This document shows, piece after piece, positions 44,139 through 55,366 of a stretch of DNA of 61,610 bases. The position numbers and the translations under genes were made by a program. How positions within the stretch are numbered: position 1 is the stretch's first letter; every line of letters starts with the position of its first letter. A model generated the notes under the pieces. That model was not told the origin of the DNA. It saw only the letters and a program-made list of their open reading frames with translations, and did not search any database. Origin of the DNA: an uncultured bacterium (GTDB lineage: Bacteria > Bacillota > Clostridia > Christensenellales > CAG-917); contig CASQXY010000009.1 of the NCBI GenBank assembly GCA_949432885.1, forward strand, positions 1-61,610. The letters run 5' to 3'.

Positions 44139-46799
44139 TCAATTATTTTTTCCGCAACAGTTTTTGTATTTCAAGCCCGAACCGCAGGGACACGGGTCGT
44201 TTCTTCCGACCTTTTTACCCGCATTCGACACCGTCTTTTTTGCGGAAGCTATCTGCTGACTGAGCTTTGTTTCGCCGTCATCCTCGCGCTTTTCCACATG
44301 CACTTTAAGGAGTATGGACGCAGTTTCCGTATGGATTCTGTTCACCATATCCTCGAACATTTCCCAGCCCTCCTGACGATATGCGATGACCGGGTCGCGC
44401 TGTCCGTAGCCGCGAAGTCCTATGCCGCGGCGCAGAGCGTCCATAGCGTCTATGTGGTCCATCCACTTGGAGTCGACGGTTTTGAGAAGCACGACTCTTT
44501 CCAGCTCCTTAAAGTCGAATCCGTCTTTTTCGAGAGTTTCCACCTTGTTGTTGAAATCTTCGAGCGCTATTTTCATAACCGCATCTTTCAGAGTATGAAC
44601 GTTGTAACATGAGCACAGCTCCGTGTTCATAACGTTGCTTCCCTGCGGCAGCATTCTCTTTTCCAAAGAGGCGTTAAATGCGTCGTAATCCCACGTATTA
44701 TAGTCGGTCTTGTAATCCGCATAGGACTCTATAATCTCGATTGCGAGGTCGTCTATCATATCGAGAATCTGCTCGTGTACGTCCATGCCGTCCAAAACCT
44801 TGCCGCGCTCTTTATATATGATTTCGCGCTGGGCGTTCATTACGTCGTCGTAGCTAAGCACCTGCTTCCTTATGGAGAAGTTCCTGCTCTCGAATCTGCG
44901 CTGGGCGCTCTCGACCTGCCTTGTTATAATCGCGTTTGATATAGGCGTATCGTCGGGGAAACTGAAACGGTCGAGATACATTTTGAGTCTTTCGCCGCCG
45001 AATATGCGCGCCACTTCGTCTTCGAGCGAGATATAGAATACCGTGCTTCCCACGTCTCCCTGACGTCCAGCGCGTCCGCGCAGCTGATTGTCGATACGAC
45101 GGCTCTCATGCCTTTCCGTGCCTATGATACGCAGTCCGCCCGCAGCTATAACCTTTTCCTTTTCCTCGTCGCACTTGTTCTTGAATGCCTCGTAATGATA
45201 GCGGTATACGTCCTTCGCCTTTATGACTTCTGCGTCTTCGCTCGGATGCGGAGAGCTTGCGAGCTCTATGATTTCAAGGGGATATCCGTCCTTTTCCATT
45301 TTCTGCTTCGCCTGAAACTCGGGATTGCCTCCGAGCATAATATCCGTTCCGCGTCCCGCCATATTGGTGGCGATTGTCACCGCTCCGAATCTGCCCGCCT
45401 GCGCAATAATCTCCGACTCCTGCTTGTGGAATTTCGCATTGAGCACGTTATGCACGATGCCCTTGCGGCGCAGTATATCGCTCAGCTCCTCCGACTTTTC
45501 GACGGATATAGTGCCTACGAGCACGGGCTGTCCTTTCTCGTGGCTTTCGATTATATCGCCGACGATAGCCGTAATCTTGCCTTGTATTTTGGTGTAAATT
45601 TGGTCGTGCTCGTCCTTTCTCTGGGAGGGTTTGTTAGGCGGAATCGTAACGACGTCGAGCGCGTAAATGCTCTGAAACTCCTCTTCCTCAGTCTTTGCCG
45701 TACCCGTCATGCCGCTTAGCTTATGGTACATACGGAAGAAATTCTGGAAGGTTATCGTCGCAAGAGTCTTGTTTTCACTGCGGATAACCACGTGTTCCTT
45801 CGCCTCGATTGCCTGATGCAGACCCTCGTTGTAGCGGCGGCCAATCATAATACGACCCGTAAATTCGTCGACAATCAGCACCTCGCCGTCACTGACGATA
45901 TAATCCTTGTCTCGCTTCATGATAAAGTGCGCTTTGAGCGCCTGCTGTATATGATGATACAGGTCGGTGTTGTTCAAATCCGTAAGATTTTCCACTCGGA
46001 AGAAGCGCTCCGCCTTCGCTACGCCGTCGTCGGTGAGCATAATGGTCTTCTCTTTTTCCTCTATCGTAAAATCGTCGCCCTCACGACACTGCTTTGCGAA
46101 ATTATCCGCAGACCTGTACATTTCGCTGGATTTACCGCCTCTGCCCGAGATTATAAGCGGCGTTCTCGCCTCGTCGATGAGAATGGAATCGACCTCGTCG
46201 ATAATCGCAAAGCTCAACTCGCGCTGTACTTTATCCGCTTTGCGCACAACCATATTGTCGCGCAGAAAGTCGAAGCCCAGCTCATTGTTGGTGCAATACG
46301 TAATGTCGCACTCATACGCCGCACGCTTCTGGTCGGGCTGCATCCCGGGCACGACCACTCCGACGGAAAGCCCTAGAAATTTGTACAGCTTGCCCATCCA
46401 CGCCGCGTCGCGCGTCGCCAGATAATCATTGACTGTAACTACGTGCACTCCCTTGCCCGTAAGAGCATTGAGATACGCGGGCAGCGTTGCGACAAGCGTC
46501 TTGCCTTCGCCCGTCGCCATCTCTGCGATTCTGCCCTGATGCAGCGCGATACCGCCCATTATCTGAACGAAGAAATGGCGCATGCCGAGCACTCTTTCTC
46601 CCGCCTCTCTGACCACCGCGTACGCATTCGGCAGAATATCGTCAAGCGTTTCCTTTTCCAGCCTCGATTTGAGAATCTCCGTCTGCGAGATGAGTTCCTC
46701 GTCACTCATATTTTTATAGACGGGAGCGAGGGCGTCCACCTTTAACGCTATCTTCCGTAACTTTTTGACTTTTCTGTCGTTGTCGTTGAAAATTGACAT
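44139..46799 (-). CDS. secA: Preprotein translocase ATPase SecA
   Basis: An 886-residue SecA. Walker A is EMATGEGKTLVA, the DEAD-type motif is IDEVDSILIDEA, then TNMAGRGTDIMLGG and RRIDNQLRGRAGRQGD. The C-terminal zinc-binding SEC-C motif is CPCGSGLKYKNCC. It powers export through SecYEG at the membrane. Its own promoter lies at 46848-46876 and AGGAG precedes the ATG. Confidence 0.98.
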   Translation of the reverse strand: MSIFNDNDRKVKKLRKIALKVDALAPVYKNMSDEELISQTEILKSRLEKETLDDILPNAYAVVREAGERVLGMRHFFVQIMGGIALHQGRIAEMATGEGKTLVATLPAYLNALTGKGVHVVTVNDYLATRDAAWMGKLYKFLGLSVGVVVPGMQPDQKRAAYECDITYCTNNELGFDFLRDNMVVRKADKVQRELSFAIIDEVDSILIDEARTPLIISGRGGKSSEMYRSADNFAKQCREGDDFTIEEKEKTIMLTDDGVAKAERFFRVENLTDLNNTDLYHHIQQALKAHFIMKRDKDYIVSDGEVLIVDEFTGRIMIGRRYNEGLHQAIEAKEHVVIRSENKTLATITFQNFFRMYHKLSGMTGTAKTEEEEFQSIYALDVVTIPPNKPSQRKDEHDQIYTKIQGKITAIVGDIIESHEKGQPVLVGTISVEKSEELSDILRRKGIVHNVLNAKFHKQESEIIAQAGRFGAVTIATNMAGRGTDIMLGGNPEFQAKQKMEKDGYPLEIIELASSPHPSEDAEVIKAKDVYRYHYEAFKNKCDEEKEKVIAAGGLRIIGTERHESRRIDNQLRGRAGRQGDVGSTVFYISLEDEVARIFGGERLKMYLDRFSFPDDTPISNAIITRQVESAQRRFESRNFSIRKQVLSYDDVMNAQREIIYKERGKVLDGMDVHEQILDMIDDLAIEIIESYADYKTDYNTWDYDAFNASLEKRMLPQGSNVMNTELCSCYNVHTLKDAVMKIALEDFNNKVETLEKDGFDFKELERVVLLKTVDSKWMDHIDAMDALRRGIGLRGYGQRDPVIAYRQEGWEMFEDMVNRIHTETASILLKVHVEKREDDGETKLSQQIASAKKTVSNAGKKVGRNDPCPCGSGLKYKNCCGKNN

Positions 46800-46847
46800 A
46801 TCTCCTCCGTGCGTACTTACGCGCGCGTATTTTTTACTAATAAAACA

Positions 46848-46876
46848 ATTCTACACCGAATCGGCGCTATTTACAA
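46848..46876 (-). promoter_or_regulatory. Sigma-A-type promoter for secA
   Basis: Minus strand TTGTAA (46876-46871), 17 bp, TAGAAT (46853-46848), about 48 nt before the secA start. Confidence 0.75.
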
Positions 46877-46918
46877 GGATTTGCGGACTATTGTATGTAT
46901 TTGCAAATTCCTTAAATT

Positions 46919-47737
46919 TCAGATTGCGGACGTTCCGTCCCCGCTTTCGACGGGAATTTTCAGCTTTGTCACAGCGGCGGTCAGCACGCTCACGTCTCTC
47001 GCTCCGCCTTTAAGCAGAGCAGCGGAACAAGCGGAAGCGGTCGCACCCGTCGTAAATACGTCGTCTATAAGCAGAATTCTTCTGCCCTTAACCTCGTTGA
47101 ACGTGCACACGAACGCGTCTTTCAAATTCTCCGCTCTTTCCTTGCCGCCGAGCGTCTTTTGAGTCGCGGTTTCTCTCGTCTTCACAAGCGCGGGAAGCAC
47201 AGGCATATTAAGTCTTCCGCCGACCTCGCGGGCGAGCAGTTCCGACTGATTGAAACCTCTCTTTTTCTCCTCCGCCTCCGTCATCGGCACGTACACTGCG
47301 ATATCGCAATTCATTCTGCTTTTGAGATACTCGTCGGACATAAACGCGCCGAGCGTTTCGGCAAGATACTTCTTCCCTCCGAATTTGAGGCGGTGAATAA
47401 TATCCCTCGCCGTATTGTCGTATACGAACGGCGACCTGTTTCTTACAAACTCGCTTTGCACGTTTTGACAGCGCATACAGTATTCCGCTTCGTCGCTCAT
47501 CGGAACTCCGCAAACAAGGCATACGTGCTCGCCGACAAATTCTAGCTTATTCATACATTCTCCGCACAGGCAGTACCGCGACTTGACGGTAATCTCCTCG
47601 CCGCAGACGTCGCAGGTAACATAGCGAGGAAATAGCGCATTCAAAAACGAGTTTCTCACTTTCCCAATCGCATTCTTCAATCGGGCCTTACGCGCGCCGT
47701 CTCCGCGCTCCTTACGGGACTTCCTCTTATCTGTCAT
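46919..47737 (-). CDS. comF: ComF-family phosphoribosyltransferase-like protein
   Basis: A 272-residue ComF protein. An N-terminal region has two CxxC zinc-finger pairs (CDVCGEE...CLCGEC and CLVCGVP...CMRC). The PRTase-fold domain has RGFNQSELLA and the PRPP loop ILLIDDVFTTGATASAC. ComF supports uptake of transforming DNA; the protein may also have other roles. The ATG at 47737 follows GGGAGG and overlaps the recD2 stop by 11 nt; an upstream TTG is less likely. Confidence 0.92.
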   Translation of the reverse strand: MTDKRKSRKERGDGARKARLKNAIGKVRNSFLNALFPRYVTCDVCGEEITVKSRYCLCGECMNKLEFVGEHVCLVCGVPMSDEAEYCMRCQNVQSEFVRNRSPFVYDNTARDIIHRLKFGGKKYLAETLGAFMSDEYLKSRMNCDIAVYVPMTEAEEKKRGFNQSELLAREVGGRLNMPVLPALVKTRETATQKTLGGKERAENLKDAFVCTFNEVKGRRILLIDDVFTTGATASACSAALLKGGARDVSVLTAAVTKLKIPVESGDGTSAI

Positions 47738-49946
47738 AAGCGCCTCCCGCGACCTCCTGCGCAATAAGGTTTATAAGCAGAGAATATCTGCGCGCAGTTT
47801 CATTGTTGCGCACCATGCGCTGTACGGTTGACTTCGAGCCCGATATTACGACCGTATTTTTCGCCCTCGTGACCGCGGTGTACAAAAGGTTTCTCGTCTG
47901 CAGCATATAGTTTGCGTCGAGCGCTATAACAACTGCGTCAAACTCGCTTCCCTGCGATTTATGTATCGTTATCGCGTATGCAAGAGATATCTGTTCTGCG
48001 TCGGAAAAATGATAAACAGCCACTTTATCATCATCAAATCGCACGGTAAACTGCATAATCTGCGTATCAATGCTGTCAATTATGCCGATATCGCCGTTGA
48101 AAACTCCCGTTCCGCGTTCCGTCCTGAATCCCAACGTCTGCGACCATTCCTGCTGATAATTGTTTTGCATCTGCATGACCTTGTCGCCCTCGCGGAAGGT
48201 AAAATCTCCGTAGCGGAATTCCTTCTTCTTCGGCGACGGAGGATTTATTGCGCTCTGCAGTTCCCTGTTCAGATTTATAGTACCAGCAAGGCTTCGCTTC
48301 ATCGGGCACAACACCTGAATATCGGCAGGCTTCATATTAAGGAATTTGGGCAATCTCTTTGTGACAAGCGCGAGGGTGCTTGCGCAAATTTCCTCGGACG
48401 TCTGTCTTTCCTCAAAGAAAAAGTCGTCGCTTCTGTTGTCGAACTCGGGCATTTCGCCGTTGTTTATCCTGTGCGCGTTGGGTACGATTTTGCTCGTTTC
48501 CGACTGCCTGTAAATATGTGTGAGATAGCTCACGGGAAACTCGCCGCACTTTATAAGGTCGTTGAGCACATTGCCCGCGCCCACAGAAGCCAACTGGTCC
48601 TTATCCCCTACGAGAATAAGGCGGCATCCCCTGTCGAGAGCGTTTATGAGCGCGTTGAATACAAACTCGTCCACCATGCTGACTTCGTCAACGATAACGA
48701 CGTCGAGAGGAAGCCGCGTATGTTCGTTGTACGTGAAATGTCCCTCTCCGTTTTTCCAATCCAAATCCAGCATACGGTGTATGGTCTTTGCGTCCGCGCC
48801 GGTCGCCTGCGACAAACGCTTTGCCGCCCTGCCCGTAGGCGCGCACAGAGCCACCCTCTGCCCCAGATTTTTGAACAGATTGAGTATGCATTTGACTATG
48901 GTCGTCTTGCCCGTGCCCGGTCCTCCCGTCACAATCTGAACCCCGTTTTGAATTGCCTCTCTAACCGCTTCCGCTTGATTGGGATGAAGCTCGAAGCCTG
49001 CGGCAGTTTCAAATTTTTTTACTTCATAAGAGATGTCCGCTCCGAAATCGGCGGCTTCTTGTCTGAGTCGCAGAAGATTTCTTGCAATATTGCGTTCTAT
49101 ATTGAAATTGCGTTTTAACAAAATGGCGATATGCTCGCCGGTATCGTAACGAACCAAATCTCCGAGCATAACCATATCGTTTATATTGTACCGAACGCGC
49201 TCTTCGGCGTCTTCACATTCGAGAGAAAGCAGTTCCAAAGCCGCGGACAAAAGCTCGTCCTCGGGCAGATAATTATGTCCCGCGCGCACCGCCGCGTCTT
49301 TGAGCAAATACGTAATCGCCGCGCATATTCTGTAATCGCTGTCTCTGCCTATGCCAAGCTCCGCCGCAATTCTGTCCGCGGTCGCAAAGCCTATGCCGTC
49401 TATATCGTCGACGAGCATATACGGATTTTTGCGGACGTTGTCCTCCGTCTTCGTCTCGTAAATCTTGTAGATTTTCAGCGCGAGATTTATGGATATACCC
49501 AGCTTCTGCAAAAATATGACGGAGTCCTGCATCTTTTGTAGCTTGACATAATTCATACAGAATTCCGTAGCCTTTTTCAATGAAACACCCTTGACCTTTG
49601 CGATTTCGACAGGATACTTCATCATCTCCAAGGAATTGACGCCGTATTTGTTTACGATTGCCTCCGCCGTCACGGGACCTATGCCGTGAATAAGTCCGCT
49701 GGATAGAAATTTCACTATACCCGTCAATTTCGATGGTTGGCTTACAGCAACCTTATCCGCGGACAACTGCGTTCCGTACTGAGTCTTTTTGAGCTTGCCT
49801 TCGACGGTTATATTCTGACCTTCGCTTACAGGCGGGAAAATCCCGACTACGGTGAAAATACTGTCCTCGCATTTCATATCGAGCACGGTATATCCCGTAT
49901 CGGTACTTGTAAATATAACTTTTACGATTTCGCCCTGTAATTGCAT
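47727..49946 (-). CDS. recD2: RecD2-type DNA helicase
   Basis: A 739-residue SF1B helicase. The N-terminal OB-like part and helix-hairpin-helix repeats (IHGIGPVTAEAIV, IDGIGFATADRIA) mark the RecD2 rather than the RecBCD-bound RecD type. Walker A is GGPGTGKTTIV, motif II is IVDEVSMVDE, then GDKDQLASVGAG and the C-terminal TIHKSQGSEFD. A 5'-3' helicase in repair and recombination. It overlaps comF and the pair probably forms one operon. Confidence 0.95.
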   Translation of the reverse strand: MQLQGEIVKVIFTSTDTGYTVLDMKCEDSIFTVVGIFPPVSEGQNITVEGKLKKTQYGTQLSADKVAVSQPSKLTGIVKFLSSGLIHGIGPVTAEAIVNKYGVNSLEMMKYPVEIAKVKGVSLKKATEFCMNYVKLQKMQDSVIFLQKLGISINLALKIYKIYETKTEDNVRKNPYMLVDDIDGIGFATADRIAAELGIGRDSDYRICAAITYLLKDAAVRAGHNYLPEDELLSAALELLSLECEDAEERVRYNINDMVMLGDLVRYDTGEHIAILLKRNFNIERNIARNLLRLRQEAADFGADISYEVKKFETAAGFELHPNQAEAVREAIQNGVQIVTGGPGTGKTTIVKCILNLFKNLGQRVALCAPTGRAAKRLSQATGADAKTIHRMLDLDWKNGEGHFTYNEHTRLPLDVVIVDEVSMVDEFVFNALINALDRGCRLILVGDKDQLASVGAGNVLNDLIKCGEFPVSYLTHIYRQSETSKIVPNAHRINNGEMPEFDNRSDDFFFEERQTSEEICASTLALVTKRLPKFLNMKPADIQVLCPMKRSLAGTINLNRELQSAINPPSPKKKEFRYGDFTFREGDKVMQMQNNYQQEWSQTLGFRTERGTGVFNGDIGIIDSIDTQIMQFTVRFDDDKVAVYHFSDAEQISLAYAITIHKSQGSEFDAVVIALDANYMLQTRNLLYTAVTRAKNTVVISGSKSTVQRMVRNNETARRYSLLINLIAQEVAGGAYDR

Positions 49947-50033
49947 TTGTTTTTAGTTTATAGTTTGCTGTTGCTTGCGTAGCGAGCTATGTTAAAACTT
50001 TTTGGTGCGTCTGCACTCGGATTGATTAGGTTG

Positions 50034-50074
50034 TATTTTTATTGCCCCGAGCAAGTGAAATAATGAGTGCTCTA
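50034..50074 (-). repeat. 41-nt dispersed intergenic repeat, copy B
   Basis: On the minus strand it reads from TAGAGCACT to TCGGGGCAATAAAAATA and matches copy A (60087-60127, plus strand) at 35 of 41 positions. It lies in the 327-nt gap between metK and recD2, about 90 nt before recD2. The rest of that gap (50075-50223) is GC-rich, contains short inverted repeats (CGCCCGTATGGGCG-like) and no gene. Confidence 0.75.
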
Positions 50075-50223
50075 CGGCTGTCGCCCGAGAACGCAGGTGC
50101 CACCCAGTAAGCAAGGGTTCCGCCCGTATGGGCATGGGAAACGCAACCGGGGGAATTACATGGCAGGGCGAGCTATTTATAAAGTACATAACGCACACTC
50201 TGCAACGTCCGGCGCTATATATA

Positions 50224-50264
50224 AAAAACGATAGGCTTTCCCTAGGGATTCTCCTATCGTTTTT
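50224..50264 (-). terminator. Intrinsic terminator after rpoB-rpoC-metK
   Basis: A 12-bp stem (AAAAACGATAGG with CCTATCGTTTTT), 17-nt loop, and a TTTTTTATATATAG tail on the minus strand, 10 nt after the metK stop. Confidence 0.9.
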
Positions 50265-50273
50265 CATTCGTGC

Positions 50274-51458
50274 TCAGAAATTGTACTTTTTCAGCGCCGC
50301 TTTTATGTCGTCTACCTTATCTGTTTCTTCCCAACTGAAACCCTTACGCCCGAAATGTCCATAGTTGGAGGTCGCTCCGTATATGGGTTGATTGAGTTTC
50401 AGATTTTTTATGATTGCCATCGGTCTCAAATCGAAGACCTCCGATACGATAGCCGCAATTTTGTCATCGTCCAACGCTCCCGTACCGTACGTATCGACAT
50501 AAACGGAAACGGGATGCGCCATGCCTATCGCATACGCCACCTGCAATTCCGCTTTGCGGCATATCCCGGAAGCTACGAGGTTTTTACACACGTAACGTGC
50601 CATATAAGCCGCGCTTCTATCCACCTTTGTCGGGTCCTTTCCGCTGAGCGCGCCGCCGCCGTGAGGACAGAAGCCGCCGTACGTATCGACGATTATCTTT
50701 CTGCCGGTAACTCCGCTGTCGCCCATAGGACCGCCGATTACAAACCTGCCTGTAGGATTGACGTATATCTTCGTATCATCGTCCAAATACTCCGCGGGAA
50801 TCGCTTTGTTTACGACTCTCTCGATGATTTCATGCTCGATTGTTTCAAGGTCGATATACTCCGCGTGCTGACAGCTTACGACAACCGTATCCACTCTTTC
50901 AGGCACGCCGTCTATGTACTCGACAGTGACCTGCGCTTTTCCGTCGGGGCGCAGCCATTCCAACTCACCGCTCTTACGCGCTTCTGTAAGTCTCTTCGTG
51001 AGTGCGTGCGCGAGCGTAATGGGAAGAGGCATAAGCTCCTCCGTCTCGTCGCAGGCGTAGCCGAACATCATACCTTGGTCGCCCGCGCCTATGCTGTCGC
51101 ATTCGTCGTCGCTGTCCTTATCCGTCGCGTCGTTGACGCCGAGCGCAATGTCGGGAGACTGCTCGTCGATAGAGCTGAGAACGGCGCACGTCTTATAGTC
51201 GAAGCCCAAAGAGCTGTCATTATAGCCTATGTCCTTTATGACTTCTCTTACGATAGCGGGTATATCGGCATAGTGATTTTCGGTTGTAACCTCGCCGAAC
51301 ACCATGACCATTCCCGTCGTAGCACAAACCTCCACGGCGACTCTTGCGGAGGAGTCCTCCGCAATTATGTCGTCGAGTATAGCGTCCGCAATACGGTCGC
51401 AAACCTTATCGGGATGCCCTTCCGTTACGCTTTCGGATGTAAAATATCTTTTGTCCAT
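50274..51458 (-). CDS. metK: S-adenosylmethionine synthase
   Basis: A 394-residue Met[21 protein letters not shown] at the start, [12 protein letters not shown] (adenosine contact), [32 protein letters not shown] loop and a [11 protein letters not shown] end. It makes SAM from Met and ATP. Its start codon shares one base with the rpoC stop (TAATG), so it is translationally coupled to rpoC, an unusual partner. No SAM riboswitch is seen; the promoter is that of rpoB. Confidence 0.98.
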   Translation of the reverse strand: MDKRYFTSESVTEGHPDKVCDRIADAILDDIIAEDSSARVAVEVCATTGMVMVFGEVTTENHYADIPAIVREVIKDIGYNDSSLGFDYKTCAVLSSIDEQSPDIALGVNDATDKDSDDECDSIGAGDQGMMFGYACDETEELMPLPITLAHALTKRLTEARKSGELEWLRPDGKAQVTVEYIDGVPERVDTVVVSCQHAEYIDLETIEHEIIERVVNKAIPAEYLDDDTKIYVNPTGRFVIGGPMGDSGVTGRKIIVDTYGGFCPHGGGALSGKDPTKVDRSAAYMARYVCKNLVASGICRKAELQVAYAIGMAHPVSVYVDTYGTGALDDDKIAAIVSEVFDLRPMAIIKNLKLNQPIYGATSNYGHFGRKGFSWEETDKVDDIKAALKKYNF

Positions 51459-54400
51459 TATTCCTCCAAGCCAGAAGACTCCAAATCGAATTCATATCCG
51501 TCGATACCTTGTTCGACGGCACCGAGAACGTCTTCCCTGCGCTCCTCCTCAATAGTGGAAACGTGTACGGGAGTGATATTCTTATAGCACTTCATGCCTG
51601 TGCCAGCAGGAATGAGTTTACCGATTATGACGTTCTCCTTCAAGCCGAGCAGCGGGTCGATTCTATTGTTGATAGCAGCTTCTGCAAGCACCTTTGCCGT
51701 CTCTTGGAATGACGCGGCGGAAAGGAAGGATTCGGTTGCAAGCGCCGCCTTGGTGATACCAAGCAAAGTACGCTTCGCGCTCGCAGGCACTCCGCCGTTT
51801 TCGAGCACCTTTTCGTTTTCATCCTCATAGGTAAACAAATCCACAAGCGTACCCGCAAGCATATCCGTGTCGCCCTGATTCTCTATCCTTACCTTACGCA
51901 GCATCTGTCTGACGATGACTTCGACGTGCTTGTCGTTGATTTCGACGCCCGCTGTGCGGTATGCGGACTGCACTTCCTTTGCGATATATTCCTGCACGCC
52001 TTTTACGCCCTTTGCGCGGAGCATATCCTGCGGATTGATAGAGCCCTTTGTGAGCGCGTCGCCCGCGCCGATAATTTCGCCCTCCTGCACAAGTATGTTC
52101 GCGTTGTAGGGGATTGGATATTCCTTTGCGTCTCCGTCGGGTCCCGTAACCGAGATAAGACGGCGGTCGTCGGAAATATGAACCGCGCCGTTGTTCTCCG
52201 TAATGACAGCTTTACCCTTAGGATTGCGCGCCTCGAACAGTTCCTCTACGCGGGGCAGACCCTGTGTGATATCGTCGTCCGTTGCGACGCCGCCCGAGTG
52301 GAATGTTCTCATCGTGAGCTGCGTACCGGGCTCGCCTATCGACTGCGCCGCGATTATGCCGACAGCCTCGCCGATTTTTACGGGATTGCCCGAAGCCATA
52401 TTCTTACCGTAGCACTTGACGCATACGCCGTTTCTCGTCTTACAGGTGAGAATTGAGCGGATGAGTACGCCGGGCTGGTTGTGCATATCCGAGCCGTTCT
52501 TCACCCAATATGAGGTAAGAACGCCGTCGATTTCCTTTGCCTTATCCGTCGAGATGAGAGTATCCGCCTCGCAGAGAACTTCGCCGGTTTCGGGGTTTAC
52601 AACCTCGTTTATGGTATATCTTCCCGCAATTCTGTCCGCAAGAGCTTCGATGACGCTCTTTTCGTCTCTTATTGCGGTAATGAATGTACCCTTCGTGTCG
52701 CCGCAGTCCGTTTCGCGTACGATGACGGAGTGCGATACGTCGACGAGACGTCTTGTAAGATAACCGGAGTCCGCCGTTTTAAGAGCGGTGTCGGCAAGTC
52801 CCTTTCTTCCTCCGTGCGAGGAGATGAAGTATTCCAAAACGGAAAGTCCCTCACGGAAGGAGGAGCGTACGGGCAACTCTATCGTTCTGCCCGAGGGGTC
52901 CGCCATAAGTCCGCGCATACCTGCGAGCTGACGAATCTGTCCCATACTTCCGCGCGCGCCGGAGTTTGCCATCATCCATATCGGGTTGAAATCGTCAAGA
53001 CCCTTTTTGAGCTCGTCCTCAACCTTGTCGGCGGCGTCCTTCCAAATCTTGATGATTTCTTTATAACGACCCTCGTCGGAGAACACGCCGCGGGCGTGCA
53101 TACGCTCGATTTTGACGACCTGCGCCTCCGCATCCGCGACAATCTTTTTCTTATCGCCGGGGATGTGCATATCGAATACGGAAGCCGTAATCGCGCCAAT
53201 CGTGGAGTACTTGTAGCCGAGCGCTTTGATTTTGTCCAGCATCTCCGCTGTCTCCGTCGCGCCGTGATACTTGAAGCAGTTGTCGACTATCATAGAAAGC
53301 TGTTTCTTGCCGATAGCCATAGCTTTCTTGCCGAGCACCTTTTGTATAGCTTCGCGCAGAGCCGTGATTTCACGGCCGTACTCCTTGACGTTTGCAATGT
53401 CGATGACTCCCGCGTCCTTTACAATTTGCGCGAGCTTGTCGATTTGCGCGTCCGACAAATCCTGTCTCTGTAATATTGAACGCGCGCACGCATACGTATC
53501 CGCTTTCGCCGCGCCGCGGAGCAGCTCTACGATTTTGCCGAACTGTTCCTGGTCTATACATGCGTTTACGCCGAGTATGCCTTCGACTTCGAGCTGTCCG
53601 CTAAGCTCTTGCGAGCTTCTGTCCACAAACTGCAAGTCCTGCGGAATATTCGCGTTGAATATGCAGCGTCCGAGCGTGGTATGCAACAGCTTGTAGCCCT
53701 TGGTGCCGTCCTCTCTCTCCACGGGAACGCGGATATAGCACAGCGATTGGAGCGTAAGTGCCTTTTCCTGATACGCCATGACCGCTTCGTCGAAAGAGCT
53801 GTAACGGTTGCCCTCTCCGACCGCGCCGGGGCGGACTATCGTAAGATAGTAGGAGCCTATGACCATATCCTGCGTAGGCGACACGATAGGCTTGCCGTCG
53901 CTGAGTTTCAGTATATTGTTTGTGCAGAGCATAAGTATTCTCGCCTCTGCCTGCGCCTCTATGGAAAGAGGTACGTGAACCGCCATCTGGTCGCCGTCGA
54001 AGTCCGCGTTGAACGCGCCGCAGGCGAGCGGATGCAATTTTATGGCTCTGCCCTCGACGAGCACGGGTTCAAACGCCTGAATGCCCAGTCTGTGGAGCGT
54101 AGGAGCACGGTTAAGCAGTACGGGATGGTCCTTGATTATTTCTTCGAGGATATCCCAAACTTGATTCTTTCCCGTATCAACGAAGCGCTTCGCGCTCTTG
54201 ATATTGTGGCAGAGGTTGCGCTCTACAAGTTTGTTCATAATGAAAGGCTTGAAGAGTTCGAGCGCCATTTCCTTAGGCAGACCGCACTGATAGAGTTTGA
54301 GCTCCGGTCCTACGACTATAACCGAACGACCAGAGTAGTCCACGCGCTTTCCGAGCAGGTTTTGACGGAAGCGTCCCTGCTTGCCGCGGAGCATGCCCGT

Positions 54401-55354
54401 GAGCGATTTCAAATCTCTGTTGCCGGCGCCGGATACAGCCTTGCCGCGCCTGCCGTTGTCGATAAGCGCGTCAACAGCTTCCTGCAGCATACGCTTTTCA
54501 TTGTGAACGATGATTTCGGGAGCGCCAAGCTCTTTGAGCTTTTTGAGACGGTTGTTGCGGTTGATAACTCTTCTGTACAGGTCGTTGAGGTCGCTCGTCG
54601 CGTACCTGCCGCCGTCAAGCTGAACCATAGGTCTGAGCTCGGGAGGAAGCACTGGAACAACGTCGAGCACCATCCATTCGGGCTTGTTTCCCGAACGGCG
54701 GAATGCCTCTACGATTTCGAGACGCTTGACCGCTTTGAGCCTCTTTTGTCCTACGGAATTGTTGATAATCGATTTAAGGGATTCGCTCTCCTTGTCGAGG
54801 TCGACTTCCATAAGCAGCTCTTTCACCGCTTCCGCGCCCATTCCGACTCTGAAATCCTTGGAATCGTATTTATCCAGCAAATCACGGTATTCCTTGTCGG
54901 AAATGACCTGATTTTTCTTTATTTCGGACACGTTGCCTGCGTCGAGAACGATATATGATACAAAGTATACGACCTGCTCAAGCTCCTTGGGAGATATATC
55001 GAGTAGAATGCTTATTCTCGACGGAACGCCTCTGAGATACCATATATGAGTGACGGGACAGGCAAGCTCTATATGCCCCATTCTGTCGCGGCGCACTTTG
55101 GATTTCGTGACCTCGACTCCGCACTTTTCGCAGATAACGCCTTTATAACGGATTCTCTTATACCTGCCGCAGTGACATTCCCAGTCACGGGTAGGTCCGA
55201 ATATCCTTTCGCAGAACAGACCGTCTCTCTCGGGTTTTTGCGTGCGGTAGTTTATAGTTTCGGGTTTGGTAACCTCGCCGTAAGACCATTCTCTGACCTT
55301 CTCGGGAGAGGCGATACCTATTTGAATAGCGTCAAAATTGCTAAGTTCGTACAT
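51458..55354 (-). CDS. rpoC: DNA-directed RNA polymerase subunit beta'
   Basis: A 1298-residue beta' subunit. The N-terminal zinc-binding [20 protein letters not shown], the catalytic [12 protein letters not shown] (Mg-binding aspartates), the second [13 protein letters not shown] zinc site and the trigger-loop/bridge-helix region are present. It ends in an acidic tail. It starts 12 nt after rpoB. Confidence 0.98.
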   Translation of the reverse strand: MYELSNFDAIQIGIASPEKVREWSYGEVTKPETINYRTQKPERDGLFCERIFGPTRDWECHCGRYKRIRYKGVICEKCGVEVTKSKVRRDRMGHIELACPVTHIWYLRGVPSRISILLDISPKELEQVVYFVSYIVLDAGNVSEIKKNQVISDKEYRDLLDKYDSKDFRVGMGAEAVKELLMEVDLDKESESLKSIINNSVGQKRLKAVKRLEIVEAFRRSGNKPEWMVLDVVPVLPPELRPMVQLDGGRYATSDLNDLYRRVINRNNRLKKLKELGAPEIIVHNEKRMLQEAVDALIDNGRRGKAVSGAGNRDLKSLTGMLRGKQGRFRQNLLGKRVDYSGRSVIVVGPELKLYQCGLPKEMALELFKPFIMNKLVERNLCHNIKSAKRFVDTGKNQVWDILEEIIKDHPVLLNRAPTLHRLGIQAFEPVLVEGRAIKLHPLACGAFNADFDGDQMAVHVPLSIEAQAEARILMLCTNNILKLSDGKPIVSPTQDMVIGSYYLTIVRPGAVGEGNRYSSFDEAVMAYQEKALTLQSLCYIRVPVEREDGTKGYKLLHTTLGRCIFNANIPQDLQFVDRSSQELSGQLEVEGILGVNACIDQEQFGKIVELLRGAAKADTYACARSILQRQDLSDAQIDKLAQIVKDAGVIDIANVKEYGREITALREAIQKVLGKKAMAIGKKQLSMIVDNCFKYHGATETAEMLDKIKALGYKYSTIGAITASVFDMHIPGDKKKIVADAEAQVVKIERMHARGVFSDEGRYKEIIKIWKDAADKVEDELKKGLDDFNPIWMMANSGARGSMGQIRQLAGMRGLMADPSGRTIELPVRSSFREGLSVLEYFISSHGGRKGLADTALKTADSGYLTRRLVDVSHSVIVRETDCGDTKGTFITAIRDEKSVIEALADRIAGRYTINEVVNPETGEVLCEADTLISTDKAKEIDGVLTSYWVKNGSDMHNQPGVLIRSILTCKTRNGVCVKCYGKNMASGNPVKIGEAVGIIAAQSIGEPGTQLTMRTFHSGGVATDDDITQGLPRVEELFEARNPKGKAVITENNGAVHISDDRRLISVTGPDGDAKEYPIPYNANILVQEGEIIGAGDALTKGSINPQDMLRAKGVKGVQEYIAKEVQSAYRTAGVEINDKHVEVIVRQMLRKVRIENQGDTDMLAGTLVDLFTYEDENEKVLENGGVPASAKRTLLGITKAALATESFLSAASFQETAKVLAEAAINNRIDPLLGLKENVIIGKLIPAGTGMKCYKNITPVHVSTIEEERREDVLGAVEQGIDGYEFDLESSGLEE

Positions 55355-55366
55355 AATATCCTCCTA

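Noticed and set aside
47738..47764. A longer ComF starting at TTG (47764)
   Set aside because: The ATG at 47737 has GGGAGG at good spacing and the extra nine residues are not conserved-looking.
49947..50273. A SAM riboswitch or other known structured RNA near metK
   Set aside because: metK has no leader of its own because it overlaps rpoC. The gap lies downstream of metK, and no SAM-I, 6S, SRP or tmRNA signature could be recognised.
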